Origin: an uncultured Campylobacter sp. | GTDB lineage: Bacteria > Campylobacterota > Campylobacteria > Campylobacterales > Campylobacteraceae | DNA: 64,000 bases | NCBI RefSeq assembly: GCF_963518785.1 | Contig: NZ_CAUQKJ010000005.1 | Coordinates: forward strand, 1-64,000 | Direction: 5' to 3' | Shown here: in pieces, positions 56,438 through 64,000 of the stretch | How positions within the stretch are numbered: the stretch's first letter is position 1 | How the letters are laid out: each line of letters opens with the position of its first letter | Notes under the pieces: generated by a model | The model's input: the letters and a program-made list of their open reading frames with translations, nothing else | The model's database searches: none | What the model was told of the DNA's origin: nothing | Position numbers and translations under genes: made by a program

Positions 56438-56937
56438 AAAAAATCGTGCTTTACACCTCACAAACGGGTAACACGAAAAAGGTGGGCGACGCGATCGCCG
56501 AGCAACTGGGCTGCGAGAGTCTAAATTTCCGCGACTTTGAGGGCGAGGTCGATGACTACGATTTCATAGCCTTGGGCTTTTACGTCGATAAGGGCGAAGC
56601 CGAAGCGAAATTTATGCGCTTTTTACGCAAGATTCACGGCAAGAAACTTGGCGTTTTCATGACGTTGGGCGCGGAGCCGGACGGCGAGCACTCGCGCAAG
56701 TGCCTGGATACCTTTGAAGAGGGACTTAAGGCAAACGGCAACGAGATCGTAAGGGAGTTTGCCTGCCAGGGTGCGATCGATCCGAATCTGCTTGAAACGA
56801 TGCGCAAAATGGCCTCTAGCGGCAACTCGCCCCATCCTATCACTCCCGAGCGACTTGCGCGCTGGGCGGAGGCTGCGAAACACCCCGACGAGAAAGATTT
56901 GGCGGATGCGAAGGCAGCATTCGCGGGGATAAAGTAA
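56434..56937 (+). CDS. hmuF: Flavodoxin family protein of the haem operon
   Basis: The 167-residue protein has the FMN-phosphate loop TSQTGNTKKV (8-17) and a GFYVDKGEA segment typical of flavodoxins. It is last in the operon, overlapping hmuW by 4 bases. In Fusobacterium, as I recall, an equivalent flavodoxin accompanies the radical SAM enzyme and helps haem breakdown; here it probably donates electrons to HmuW or reduces its product. The C-terminal 45 residues are charged and beyond the minimal fold. Confidence 0.8.
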   Translation: MKKIVLYTSQTGNTKKVGDAIAEQLGCESLNFRDFEGEVDDYDFIALGFYVDKGEAEAKFMRFLRKIHGKKLGVFMTLGAEPDGEHSRKCLDTFEEGLKANGNEIVREFACQGAIDPNLLETMRKMASSGNSPHPITPERLARWAEAAKHPDEKDLADAKAAFAGIK

Positions 56938-57594
56938 AATTTAATCGCGTCGCATCGCCTAAATACTGCGCGGCGCGAACAAAATCAAATAATTACCCGC
57001 CTCCTCTCGCGATTTACACGATTTAAAAATTTTATCTTTGCTAAATTTGAACGACAAATTTTATTCCTATAAGCAAATTTACCGCCGCAGAAGCAGGTTT
57101 TGCTCTAGAATTTAAACGATAAAATTTCATTTCGCGCGCAACAGATCAAATAATGCCGCTGACCTTGCGCCGTAATGCGCGCTCTTAGCGAAAAGCCCGC
57201 TTTTGCAAGCGAGCTGCCTGCGAGTACTACAGCAGCCGCCATCCAATACACCGCCCGCCATTTTACAACGGCCTGAGCGCGAAAAATCCGCTTCTGCGAG
57301 CAACCGGCCTGCGAGTGCCGCGGTCGCGATCATCGGCTACCCCTGTCGTCACGTGCCGCAGGTGCCGCCGTCCGCCGCCGCGCGATACCCATCCGCCGCT
57401 ACTAACCGCCCGCACGGCAACCCGTCTCCACTCATCGCCCCGCCGCTTTGTCGCAGTACCGAATCCAAACCGAACCGCTAAATTTTAAATTCTACAAAAG
57501 TCTCATCGCACATAAATTTTAATTCGGCAAATGCGCAAAATTTAGGTAAAATTCCACCCAAACGCTTTGACGGTCAAAATTTAAAAGGGCGAAA
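56938..57594. other. 657-base non-coding region with an imperfect repeat
   Basis: After the haem operon the first 180 bases are AAATTT-rich. From about 57130 to 57480 the sequence is GC-rich and lacks those words; overlapping open frames exist on both strands, but none has a convincing ribosome site or family. A 56-base direct repeat lies at 57188 and 57279. Confidence 0.4.
57188..57334. repeat. Imperfect tandem repeat of 56 bases, offset 91
   Basis: Copies at 57188-57243 and 57279-57334 share about 40 of 56 bases, starting GCGAAAA and including CCTGCGAGT. On the minus strand they read as similar Ala/Leu/Gly-rich peptides (AVVLAGSSLAKAGFS and ATAALAGRLLAEADFS), so a duplicated signal-like or coding fragment is possible. 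Confidence 0.45.
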
Positions 57595-58332
57595 ATGACG
57601 AATTTCAAATACGCTAGTCGCATTAACGAGGCTGCGGGGCTAGATTTAAGCTTAGATTGCGAAGAGATCGATCTGCAAGATAAGCTTTACGGGCTTTTTC
57701 AGTGCTTCATGCCTGACGGCGCCGGCGCGCGGGCGGTGTTTGCGCCGCTGCAAAGCGGCACCGAGCTGCAAGCGCGCATAATGCCGATCTACGCAGTCAC
57801 GGCGCAGCAGACGCGAGAGGCGTTCGATCAGGGCATGGCGCCCGGGTATTTTTGCCCGCCGCAGGATCCGAGATTTGATGACGAAGCGCTTAAGAACTTA
57901 ACTTTAGCGTACGTTCGAAATTTAAAAATTTTCGCAGAATTTCTAGGTAAGAGCGAGCTTTTAAAGATGCTTGGCGAAATAAAATCCGCTCGCGTGCAGG
58001 AAGGTTTTGATTTCGCGCATAACAAAGATGAGCTTGCGAACGCCGTCTATGAGGCGATCACGGAGTGGATGATAGATTCGCCTAAGCTCGATGCGAAGCT
58101 ATGGGTGCTCGGCGAGGCGTACTATTCGATCAACTGCGACTACCTGCTACCTGCGTACTTGCAGTATCCAAGCTACGCGCAAAGGCCACAGGAGGACTTT
58201 TTGAAGCCCTACTTCGAGCTATATCTAGCGGGACGGCAGATCACGTTTGAGCGCGACGAGGTCGTGGTTTTTCGCACTAAATTTACGCGGGCAAAGGAAG
58301 CGAATGAGCGCTCGCAAGCGGCTAAAATTTGA
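57595..58332 (+). CDS. Hypothetical cytoplasmic protein
   Basis: The 245-residue protein starts at ATG 57595 after AAAAGGG. It appears soluble and mostly helical, with a conserved-looking block GEAYYSINCDYLLPAYLQYPSYAQRPQEDF near 183-213. The general layout recalls TorD-type chaperones, but the TorD motif E-x-x-D-x-x-x-x-E-L is not clear, so I give no function. Confidence 0.55.
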   Translation: MTNFKYASRINEAAGLDLSLDCEEIDLQDKLYGLFQCFMPDGAGARAVFAPLQSGTELQARIMPIYAVTAQQTREAFDQGMAPGYFCPPQDPRFDDEALKNLTLAYVRNLKIFAEFLGKSELLKMLGEIKSARVQEGFDFAHNKDELANAVYEAITEWMIDSPKLDAKLWVLGEAYYSINCDYLLPAYLQYPSYAQRPQEDFLKPYFELYLAGRQITFERDEVVVFRTKFTRAKEANERSQAAKI

Positions 58333-58726
58333 GCTTTTTAAACAATAAAGCGAGCTACACCTACAAATGGCTGAAATTTAAGCTCAGCAAGTATTGGCAC
58401 AAATGCTTATCGCATATCCAAAAAATCTGCCTCCTAATCAAGCAATCTAGTAGGTTTCCTATGCGTCGCGTCAAATCGCTTAAAATATTTCTGCTTTGCA
58501 TAGCCGCTGCTTTTGGCACCTTGCTAGAGTAAAATCTCAACACATCGTTGATATTTGGATCATTGAATTTCTTCCATCACCCTGCTGCCCTCACTTTGTA
58601 TGAGGTACCCAAATAATTTACTTGCACTAACGCTTGCTAGTTAGAATTCATCTAAATTTTAAAGAGGAATTTTGACGCAGAATTTTATGGAATTTCGCTG
58701 CCGCAAATCTCGCAAGCAATAAAATT
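58333..58726. other. Non-coding gap
   Basis: These 394 bases lie between convergent genes. A 67-codon frame at the beginning (58329-58532) starts with TTG, overlaps the preceding stop, and encodes a basic hydrophobic peptide without known relatives; I do not call it a gene. No terminator hairpin identified. Confidence 0.35.
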
Positions 58727-58966
58727 CTATCGATTTACGCTCTTAAATTTGCTCAAATCGCCGCCTGTTTTATAAAATTCTTCAGCGTCGATCATAGTGC
58801 CGTCGGGCAGCTTACAAACGGTGTAGTCCACGCCGTTGCCGTCTTTGCGGATGATCAGCTCGCCGCCGTTTTTGATACAAAAATCCCCCGCAGCGCTAGC
58901 CTCTGCACTCACCGAAGCGAAAGCGCCCACCACAAGCGCTACTGCAAAAAATCTCTTAAAACTCAT
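58727..58966 (-). CDS. Small exported DUF333-like protein
   Basis: The 79-residue protein has a signal peptide (1-26, ending ASA) and a DUF333-like core: FCIKNGG, GVDYTVCKLPDG and ID-AEEFYK (Cys near 30 and 52). DUF333 proteins are exported or lipid-anchored and of unknown job, sometimes labelled putative haemolysin. AAAGGA precedes the ATG. It is monocistronic. Confidence 0.75.
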   Translation of the reverse strand: MSFKRFFAVALVVGAFASVSAEASAAGDFCIKNGGELIIRKDGNGVDYTVCKLPDGTMIDAEEFYKTGGDLSKFKSVNR

Positions 58967-59384
58967 TTAAATCCTTTCGTTTAATTTTGCCCGTTTTTAG
59001 GGTTAAGCTTAAATTTAGGCGCCAGATACTCTAAGCAACCTGCGCCTAAATAAATAACCGCTTTCCATCCTCGAAAACCGATAATAGCGTTTTAAATGTT
59101 AAATCCTACCTAATAAATCCCAGCAGCACCAAGTCTGCTTGCCGCTGCAAAATCGAAGCCATCAGACTTCATCCAATACAAAATTTTAACATCATAAAAT
59201 TTTGCCTTCAATAAAATTCTAGCAGCGAAATCCAAGCCGCATCAAAGCTATTTCTGCCGTAAAATACCGGCTATAAAAACGAGGACTATGGCAAATACTA
59301 GCTTAGCGGCAAGGCAAGTATGGATCCTAAACAATCTCGTCTATAAGCGCGAGCTGCGTTAAAACCCCTTAAATTTAAGCGCCG
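58967..59384. other. Non-coding gap before serC end
   Basis: These 418 bases contain the DUF333 gene promoter region and the serC 3' end. No gene or repeat seen. Confidence 0.35.
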
Positions 59385-60461
59385 CTAGCCGTTTTTGCGC
59401 GCAAACTCGCTCATAAAAGAGACCAGTTTTTCCACGTCTTCGTAGTTTATCGCGTTGTAGATCGAGGCGCGGATGCCGCCTAAAACGCGGTGCCCTTTAA
59501 GACCGATCATCCCCTCCGCCTCTGCCTGCGCGACGAAAACCGGCTCAAGCGCGGCATCTGCGATATTAAAGCTCACGTTCATCAGGCTGCGGCTCTCCTT
59601 TTGCGCGTGGCCGCGGTAGAAGCCGCCGCTGGCATCGATCGCGCCATAAAGTAGCGCCGCTTTGCGCTTGTTACGCTCATGCATCGCCGCAAGCCCGCCG
59701 ATTTCATCCTTGATCCAGCCGAGCATTAAATTTAGCATGTAAATTCCGAAGGTATTCGGGGTGTTACTCATCGAATCCGCGTCCGCCTGCGTCTTGTAGC
59801 GCAGGATCATCGGCGTTTTGGGATTTGCGCGATCCAGCAGATCCTTGCGGATTGCAACCATCGTAACGCCTGCGGGCCCGCCGTTTTTCTGAATACCGCC
59901 GTAAAACATCCCCACGCTGCTAAGCTCCACGGGTCGCGAAAACAGATCGCTCGAGCTATCGACCACGAGCGGGCAGCCGCACTGCGGTAGCTGCGGATAC
60001 TGCGTGCCGTAGATCGTGTTGTTTGAGCAGATGTAGCCGTAGTCCGCATCGTCCGAAAATTTAACCTCGGGGATGCGGTCGAATTTGCTCTCCTCGCTGC
60101 TTGCGACCACGCGGTAGTTTATGCCGAGCACGCCCGCTTCCTTGATCGCTTTGCTTGTCCAATTGCCCGTGTTGGCGTATTCTGCGACACCGCCCGCGTA
60201 TAGGTTCATCGGCACCTGCGCGAACTGAAGGCTTGCGCCGCCTTGTAAAAACAAAATCGTAAAATCGTCCGAAAAGCCATAGAGATCGCGCACGCGGCTC
60301 ATCGCGCTATGCAAAACTTCCTCGAAAATTTTAGTGCGGTGCGAGATCTCCATTATCGAAAATCCGCGCCCCGCGTAGTTTAGCAGCTCCTCTTGCGCCT
60401 GCTTTAGCACGCCCAGCGGGATGGTGCTAGGTCCTGCGCTAAAATTTATTACTCTATCCAT
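59385..60461 (-). CDS. serC: Phosphoserine aminotransferase
   Basis: SerC makes phosphoserine in serine synthesis and also acts in PLP synthesis. ATG at 60461 with GGAGG upstream starts MDRVINFSAGPSTIP, the family start, giving 358 residues; the open frame extends further upstream into xseA but without a family match. FLQGGASLQFAQVPMNL (about 73-89) and GGIQKNGGPAGVTMV (about 190-204, PLP Lys) are diagnostic. Confidence 0.94.
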   Translation of the reverse strand: MDRVINFSAGPSTIPLGVLKQAQEELLNYAGRGFSIMEISHRTKIFEEVLHSAMSRVRDLYGFSDDFTILFLQGGASLQFAQVPMNLYAGGVAEYANTGNWTSKAIKEAGVLGINYRVVASSEESKFDRIPEVKFSDDADYGYICSNNTIYGTQYPQLPQCGCPLVVDSSSDLFSRPVELSSVGMFYGGIQKNGGPAGVTMVAIRKDLLDRANPKTPMILRYKTQADADSMSNTPNTFGIYMLNLMLGWIKDEIGGLAAMHERNKRKAALLYGAIDASGGFYRGHAQKESRSLMNVSFNIADAALEPVFVAQAEAEGMIGLKGHRVLGGIRASIYNAINYEDVEKLVSFMSEFARKNG

Positions 60462-60471
60462 TTTGCCTCCT

Positions 60472-61638
60472 TTAGATGATTTTCGCGTTTTTGCTGAGCT
60501 GCTGCGAGCAAAGGACGAACTCGTCGCCCGCGGCAAGCTCGCCTAGAGCTACCGTTTTGCCGTCCTTTTGGATTTGAACGAGATCTTTGGTGATCTCAAA
60601 AAATTTCGCCTTTTGCGCCAAAAGCTCGTCCTTTGCGCTTAACGTGTGCTCCGCGACGCTTAGCTTGAAGCCGATGAAGCTTTTAAATTTGAGCTCAAAA
60701 TTTAAAAGCCTCGCGAGCGAGCCTGAAATTTTTGGCTCGACCGATTTTGATTTAAGCTGTAAAGCTGCGAGGCTCAGCACGTTTTGTGCGGATGAAATTT
60801 TATCTTTTATCAGCCTATCAAAGGCGTCGCTTACGCCGTCTAGGCTCTGAAAGATCGCGCAAATATCGGGCAGCAGATCGATCATCGCGGCGGTGGGCGT
60901 GAGGCTTCGGTGATCGGCCACGAAATCGCTAATGCTAAAATCGATCTCGTGCCCGACCGCCGAGATGACGGGCGTTTTGGCCGCGTAGATCGCGCGCGCC
61001 AAGGCCTCGTCGTTGAAGCACCACAGATCCTCGCGCGAGCCGCCGCCGCGAGCGATGACGATCGCATCGTAACCCTTCTCGTCGGCTGCGCGCAGCGCGC
61101 TTATGATCGAAGCAGGCGCGCTCTCGCCTTGCACTAGCGCGTTATACAGATCGATCTTGCAAAGCGCGAAGCGGTCCTGCGCCGTGCGAAGCATATCCGC
61201 CTGCGCCGCGGAGCCCGCGCTCGTGATGATCGCGATGCTTTGGGCAAATTTCGGAAGCTGCTTTTTGTGTGTGGCATCAAAAAGACCCTCTTTGCTAAGT
61301 TTATCTTTTAGCGCGGCAAACGCCGCTTCCAGCTCGCCCTCGCCGCTTTTGCGTATGTTTGATACCTGGATCTGATACGCGCCCGTGGGAGCGTATAGCG
61401 AGACCTTGCCGCTTACGATGAGCTTATCGCCGACGGCGGGGATAAAATTTATCCGCGCGGCGTTAAATTTAAACATTGCGCAATCGATCGCCGCACTTGC
61501 GTCTTTGATCGTAAAATACCAGTGCCCGCTCGTGCTTTGAATTCTAAGCTTAGATATCTCGCCCTCGACTTCGACGAAGCTAAAGCTCGTCTCCAAAAGC
61601 GTCTTGGCTTGGGCGTTTAGCTCGCTTACGCTAAGCAT
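60472..61638 (-). CDS. xseA: Exodeoxyribonuclease VII large subunit
   Basis: The 388-residue protein starts MLSVSELNAQAKTLLETSF with an OB-fold DNA-binding domain (about 1-100, HWYFTIKD), then the nuclease core with VITSAGSAAQADML, VARGGGSREDLWCFND (about 185-200) and a coiled C-terminus. ATG at 61638 overlaps the ubiE stop by 8 bases; a longer upstream frame is not used. serC follows after 10 bases. Confidence 0.93.
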   Translation of the reverse strand: MLSVSELNAQAKTLLETSFSFVEVEGEISKLRIQSTSGHWYFTIKDASAAIDCAMFKFNAARINFIPAVGDKLIVSGKVSLYAPTGAYQIQVSNIRKSGEGELEAAFAALKDKLSKEGLFDATHKKQLPKFAQSIAIITSAGSAAQADMLRTAQDRFALCKIDLYNALVQGESAPASIISALRAADEKGYDAIVIARGGGSREDLWCFNDEALARAIYAAKTPVISAVGHEIDFSISDFVADHRSLTPTAAMIDLLPDICAIFQSLDGVSDAFDRLIKDKISSAQNVLSLAALQLKSKSVEPKISGSLARLLNFELKFKSFIGFKLSVAEHTLSAKDELLAQKAKFFEITKDLVQIQKDGKTVALGELAAGDEFVLCSQQLSKNAKII

Positions 61639-62359
61639 CGTCGCTCTTTTGCGCGATTTTCTCCGCGATGAAAAGCGTGCTGACGTCGAAGCTGAAGCCC
61701 TTTTGCACGCGCAGCTCAAAGCCCGCGTTTTTGAGCTTTTCGCTAAAGCTCGCGGCGTCTAGGAAGCTGCCGATGGAGCTTGGCAGATACTCGTAGGCTT
61801 CTTTATTTTTCGAGATGAAAGCGCCTATTTTGGGTAAAATTTTGCTCACGTAAAAATCTCTGATTTTAAACGCGAGCCCGCCGCTTGCGGCTTTGGTAAA
61901 TTCCAAAACCACGAGCGAACCGCCCGGTCTGATGATCCGGTTAAACTCCGCAAGCGCTGCGTCCAGCTCCACGACGTTTCTTATGCCGTAGCTGATGCTT
62001 AAAATATCCACGCTTGCATCATCTAGCGTCGTAGCGTCCGCGGTCGCTTTGATAAACTCGCAGCCAGGGAATTTTTGCCTAGCTACCTCGAGCATCCCTT
62101 CGCTAGGATCGATCCCCACGATCCGCTCGATCTGCACGCCGTGCTGCGCCGCGCCGTCGCGCCACGAGCTTATCATATCGCCCGTGCCGCACGCGACGTC
62201 GGCGATACTCACGAGCTTTCCTTTAAGCTTTTCAAGCGTCAGCTCGACCGCTTTTTTGCGCCACGAAACGTCCACGCCGAAGCTGATGGCGCGGTTTGCT
62301 AGATCGTAGGTAGGCGCGATCTGATCGAACATCTTTATGATTTTTTCCTGTTTTTGCAC
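61631..62359 (-). CDS. ubiE: Demethylmenaquinone methyltransferase
   Basis: UbiE/MenG methylates demethylmenaquinone in the final menaquinone step. The 242-residue protein has MFDQIAPTYDLANR at the start, SAM loop VACGTGDM (about 54-61), DPSEGML (86-92) and SYGIRNVVELDAAL (about 119-132), all family motifs. GTG start at 62359 after AAGGAAG. It precedes xseA in a ubiE-xseA-serC run. Confidence 0.92.
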   Translation of the reverse strand: MQKQEKIIKMFDQIAPTYDLANRAISFGVDVSWRKKAVELTLEKLKGKLVSIADVACGTGDMISSWRDGAAQHGVQIERIVGIDPSEGMLEVARQKFPGCEFIKATADATTLDDASVDILSISYGIRNVVELDAALAEFNRIIRPGGSLVVLEFTKAASGGLAFKIRDFYVSKILPKIGAFISKNKEAYEYLPSSIGSFLDAASFSEKLKNAGFELRVQKGFSFDVSTLFIAEKIAQKSDDA

Positions 62360-62368
62360 GGGTCTTCC

Positions 62369-63787
62369 TTATTTGTATGCTTTGATTTTACGCAGCGATC
62401 TTTTCAGCGCGCGCAAAAGAGCCTCTTTTTCATTTAAAATTTTTTCCTCCAGCTCGGCGCGGCGGTCGTTTAAGCGGGCGTCCAGAGCCAGCAGATACGC
62501 AAACGCGACGCCGCTTTTATCGCTTGCTTTTTGATAGATCGCGATAAAATTTTGCCATACGCTGATATCTTGCAGCGCGCCGAAATCCTCGCAAGCGGCC
62601 TTGGTGCGTTTAAACAGCTCCCTGACGCAACCCTCATCAAAGCTTCTTGCAAAAATTTCAAGCGCGTATCGCAACCTCTTTAGCCCTATGCGCGCGTTAT
62701 GAAATGCCTGCAGAGACGAGCCTTGCTGTAAATTTTTTAGCTCCGCGCGCAAGCTTTTAATCAGCTTGCAAAGGCGAGCGGAGGCGAACTTTTTTGAAAT
62801 TTTTTCATATTCGCTGCGCGCGTAGATGCCGTCCGCGCCGCTTAAAAAGCCGCTAATAGCGCCGTTTAAATCGGCAAATTCCGCGCTAGAAAGAAATTCT
62901 AAAATTTTATCCTCCGAGCGCTTTGCGATAAGATTTAGCTGCTGCAAAAAGCTCGCAGGCGCGTCGTCGGCTTTTAAAAACTCCGCAAAAACGTGAAGGT
63001 CCCGCAGCTGATTGGTGCGGCTCATAAATCCTGCGAGCAGTTTTAAAATTTCACCCCTTTTTTCCGCCTCAAAAAGCGGCGCGGATAGCTTTAAAACGAC
63101 TCTAAATTTGCGGATCGGCACGCGCAGCTCGTGAAGCGCTTCGGGGGCTAGGCTTTTTTGATACTCGCTTTTTGCGCCGCACGCTCTCGTCCACGCTAGC
63201 TCAAGCGCCAAACGCGCGAGCTTAACGCTGTCCGCATAGGGCGGCGCGAAAAATTTAACTCGGCTAAATTTTTTAAAAACGCTGCGGGCGTGCGCGAAAT
63301 CAAGCGAACGCGGCGGGATGCCGTAGCGCGCTAGATAGCGGCTTTTGTAGCGGTAATCGTCGGTGATCTCGCAAAAATCGGTGCTACCGAAGGTTTTTGT
63401 AAAATCAAAATTTGCGCTTGCCGTCTCGCTTTGAAATTTCGCTCGCAAAATCACGAGCGTGCTTAGCTCGCCGCCGTAAAGTTCTAGCCAAAACTCCGCT
63501 TCGTCGTTAGCAAAGCCGTAGCGGTTCTTTTGCACGACGCGAGCGATCCTGCTTTTTAAAGCCTCTTTGAAATCATCTTTTGAAATTTTAAAATTTAGAG
63601 TTTGTCTGTCGAGATCCTCTTTTTTGTGGTGCAAAGAGCATTCGTCGTTTTGGCGGATATAATAAATTTCGGGATAGAACGAAGTATAAAACCAAGCGAT
63701 CTTTACTTTGCGACATTTCAGCCCCGCACGCTCTAGCGTCCGCAGAATTGAATCGTCGCTCAATAAAAATTTACGCTTAGTTTGCAT
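62369..63787 (-). CDS. CHAD-domain protein (polyphosphate-binding type)
   Basis: The 472-residue protein begins with a CYTH-like region (about 1-185, YYIRQNDECSLHHKKEDLD) and ends with a CHAD helical domain (about 205-472). CHAD signatures are ALHELRVPIRKFRVVLKL and ARIGLKRLRYALEIF, with conserved His and Arg/Lys that bind polyphosphate. Role in polyphosphate handling is a family inference. GGAGCGGG precedes the ATG. Confidence 0.8.
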   Translation of the reverse strand: MQTKRKFLLSDDSILRTLERAGLKCRKVKIAWFYTSFYPEIYYIRQNDECSLHHKKEDLDRQTLNFKISKDDFKEALKSRIARVVQKNRYGFANDEAEFWLELYGGELSTLVILRAKFQSETASANFDFTKTFGSTDFCEITDDYRYKSRYLARYGIPPRSLDFAHARSVFKKFSRVKFFAPPYADSVKLARLALELAWTRACGAKSEYQKSLAPEALHELRVPIRKFRVVLKLSAPLFEAEKRGEILKLLAGFMSRTNQLRDLHVFAEFLKADDAPASFLQQLNLIAKRSEDKILEFLSSAEFADLNGAISGFLSGADGIYARSEYEKISKKFASARLCKLIKSLRAELKNLQQGSSLQAFHNARIGLKRLRYALEIFARSFDEGCVRELFKRTKAACEDFGALQDISVWQNFIAIYQKASDKSGVAFAYLLALDARLNDRRAELEEKILNEKEALLRALKRSLRKIKAYK

Positions 63788-63835
63788 ACCCGCTCCAAAA
63801 ATAAAGTGGGTAATAATAGCAGAAAATTCTTTAAA

Positions 63836-64000
63836 CTATCTACACTTTTCGCATTCTTCGACCGTCGCCGTGATATTCAGCTTGCGAACGAAATTGCCCG
63901 CTTTGCGCTCGATGGTCTGCAAAATGTCCTTATTAAAGGCATCATCCATGAAAAGATCCGTGACATTGCCGCATTTTTCGCACACGACGTGTATGTGCGG
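63836..64000 (-). CDS. Fur/PerR-family regulator, C-terminal part
   Basis: The last 54 codons before the stop (63836-63838) encode PHIHVVCEKCGNVTDL followed by a helix and ending EECEKCR. CxxC pairs at both ends are the structural zinc site of Fur-family repressors. The N-terminal helix-turn-helix lies beyond the window. Fur, PerR or Zur cannot be separated from this part alone. Confidence 0.85.
   Translation of the reverse strand, partial: PHIHVVCEKCGNVTDLFMDDAFNKDILQTIERKAGNFVRKLNITATVEECEKCR

Noticed and set aside
58329..58532. 67-codon frame overlapping the end of the 57595 gene
   Set aside because: TTG start overlapping the stop, low coding appearance, no relatives recognised.
60462..60536. 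Upstream extension of serC
   Set aside because: Extension has no homology and the family start with GGAGG is at 60461.

Overview
The window looks like chromosomal DNA of a Campylobacter-type epsilonproteobacterium, probably one of the higher-GC oral species such as C. gracilis; the species is an inference. The evidence is gene content and order: nspC next to moaD/moaE and fdh/selD, pcm beside nrdB, an anaerobic ribonucleotide reductase operon, a trpGD fusion, cstA with ybdD, and uvrC beside guaA. Non-coding DNA is saturated with AAATTT / AAAATTTTA words, and these also run into several reading frames.

Layout. 0-5 kb: a selenium and molybdenum-cofactor region with selD (itself a selenoprotein, in-frame UGA), yedF, an fdhC without fdhAB, nspC and moaD-moaE. 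5-14 kb: a degenerate McrB-like ATPase, pcm, nrdB, a class III ribonucleotide reductase operon in which the glycyl-radical domain is a separate 54-residue gene, a lipoprotein and rpsU. 14-20 kb: a membrane protein, a secreted glycosidase-like protein, a gene broken by an amber codon, crcB, a TauE/SafE transporter and yaaA. 20-29 kb: trpE, trpGD, a DNA adenine methyltransferase inside the operon, a trpF about three times normal length, then two tandem decayed paralogues. 29-36 kb: the selenium transporter yedE, a haem-type TonB receptor, and trpBA with a membrane protein on the other strand. 36-45 kb: tRNA-Arg(CCU), a response regulator, a 1516-residue hybrid kinase, uvrC, a DUF721-like gene and guaA. 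45.5-47.5 kb: an AT-rich two-gene island, DUF262 plus HEPN RNase, the best candidate for a little-described defence system. 48-52 kb: a hypothetical gene and cstA-ybdD. 52-57 kb: a tightly overlapping anaerobic haem import and degradation operon (permease, ATPase, binding protein, radical SAM haem-opening enzyme, flavodoxin). 57-64 kb: hypotheticals, serC, xseA, ubiE/menG, a CHAD-domain protein and the end of a Fur-family gene.

Links between genes. SelD, YedF and YedE form a selenium uptake and activation set that would feed selenoproteins such as formate dehydrogenase, whose cofactor needs MoaD/MoaE. The TonB receptor at 30.6 kb and the haem operon at 52.7 kb form an outer-membrane-to-cytoplasm haem route suited to anaerobic life, as does NrdDG. 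Tryptophan genes lie in two opposed blocks, without trpC in the window.

All family assignments were made by eye from motifs and length; no database search was run.
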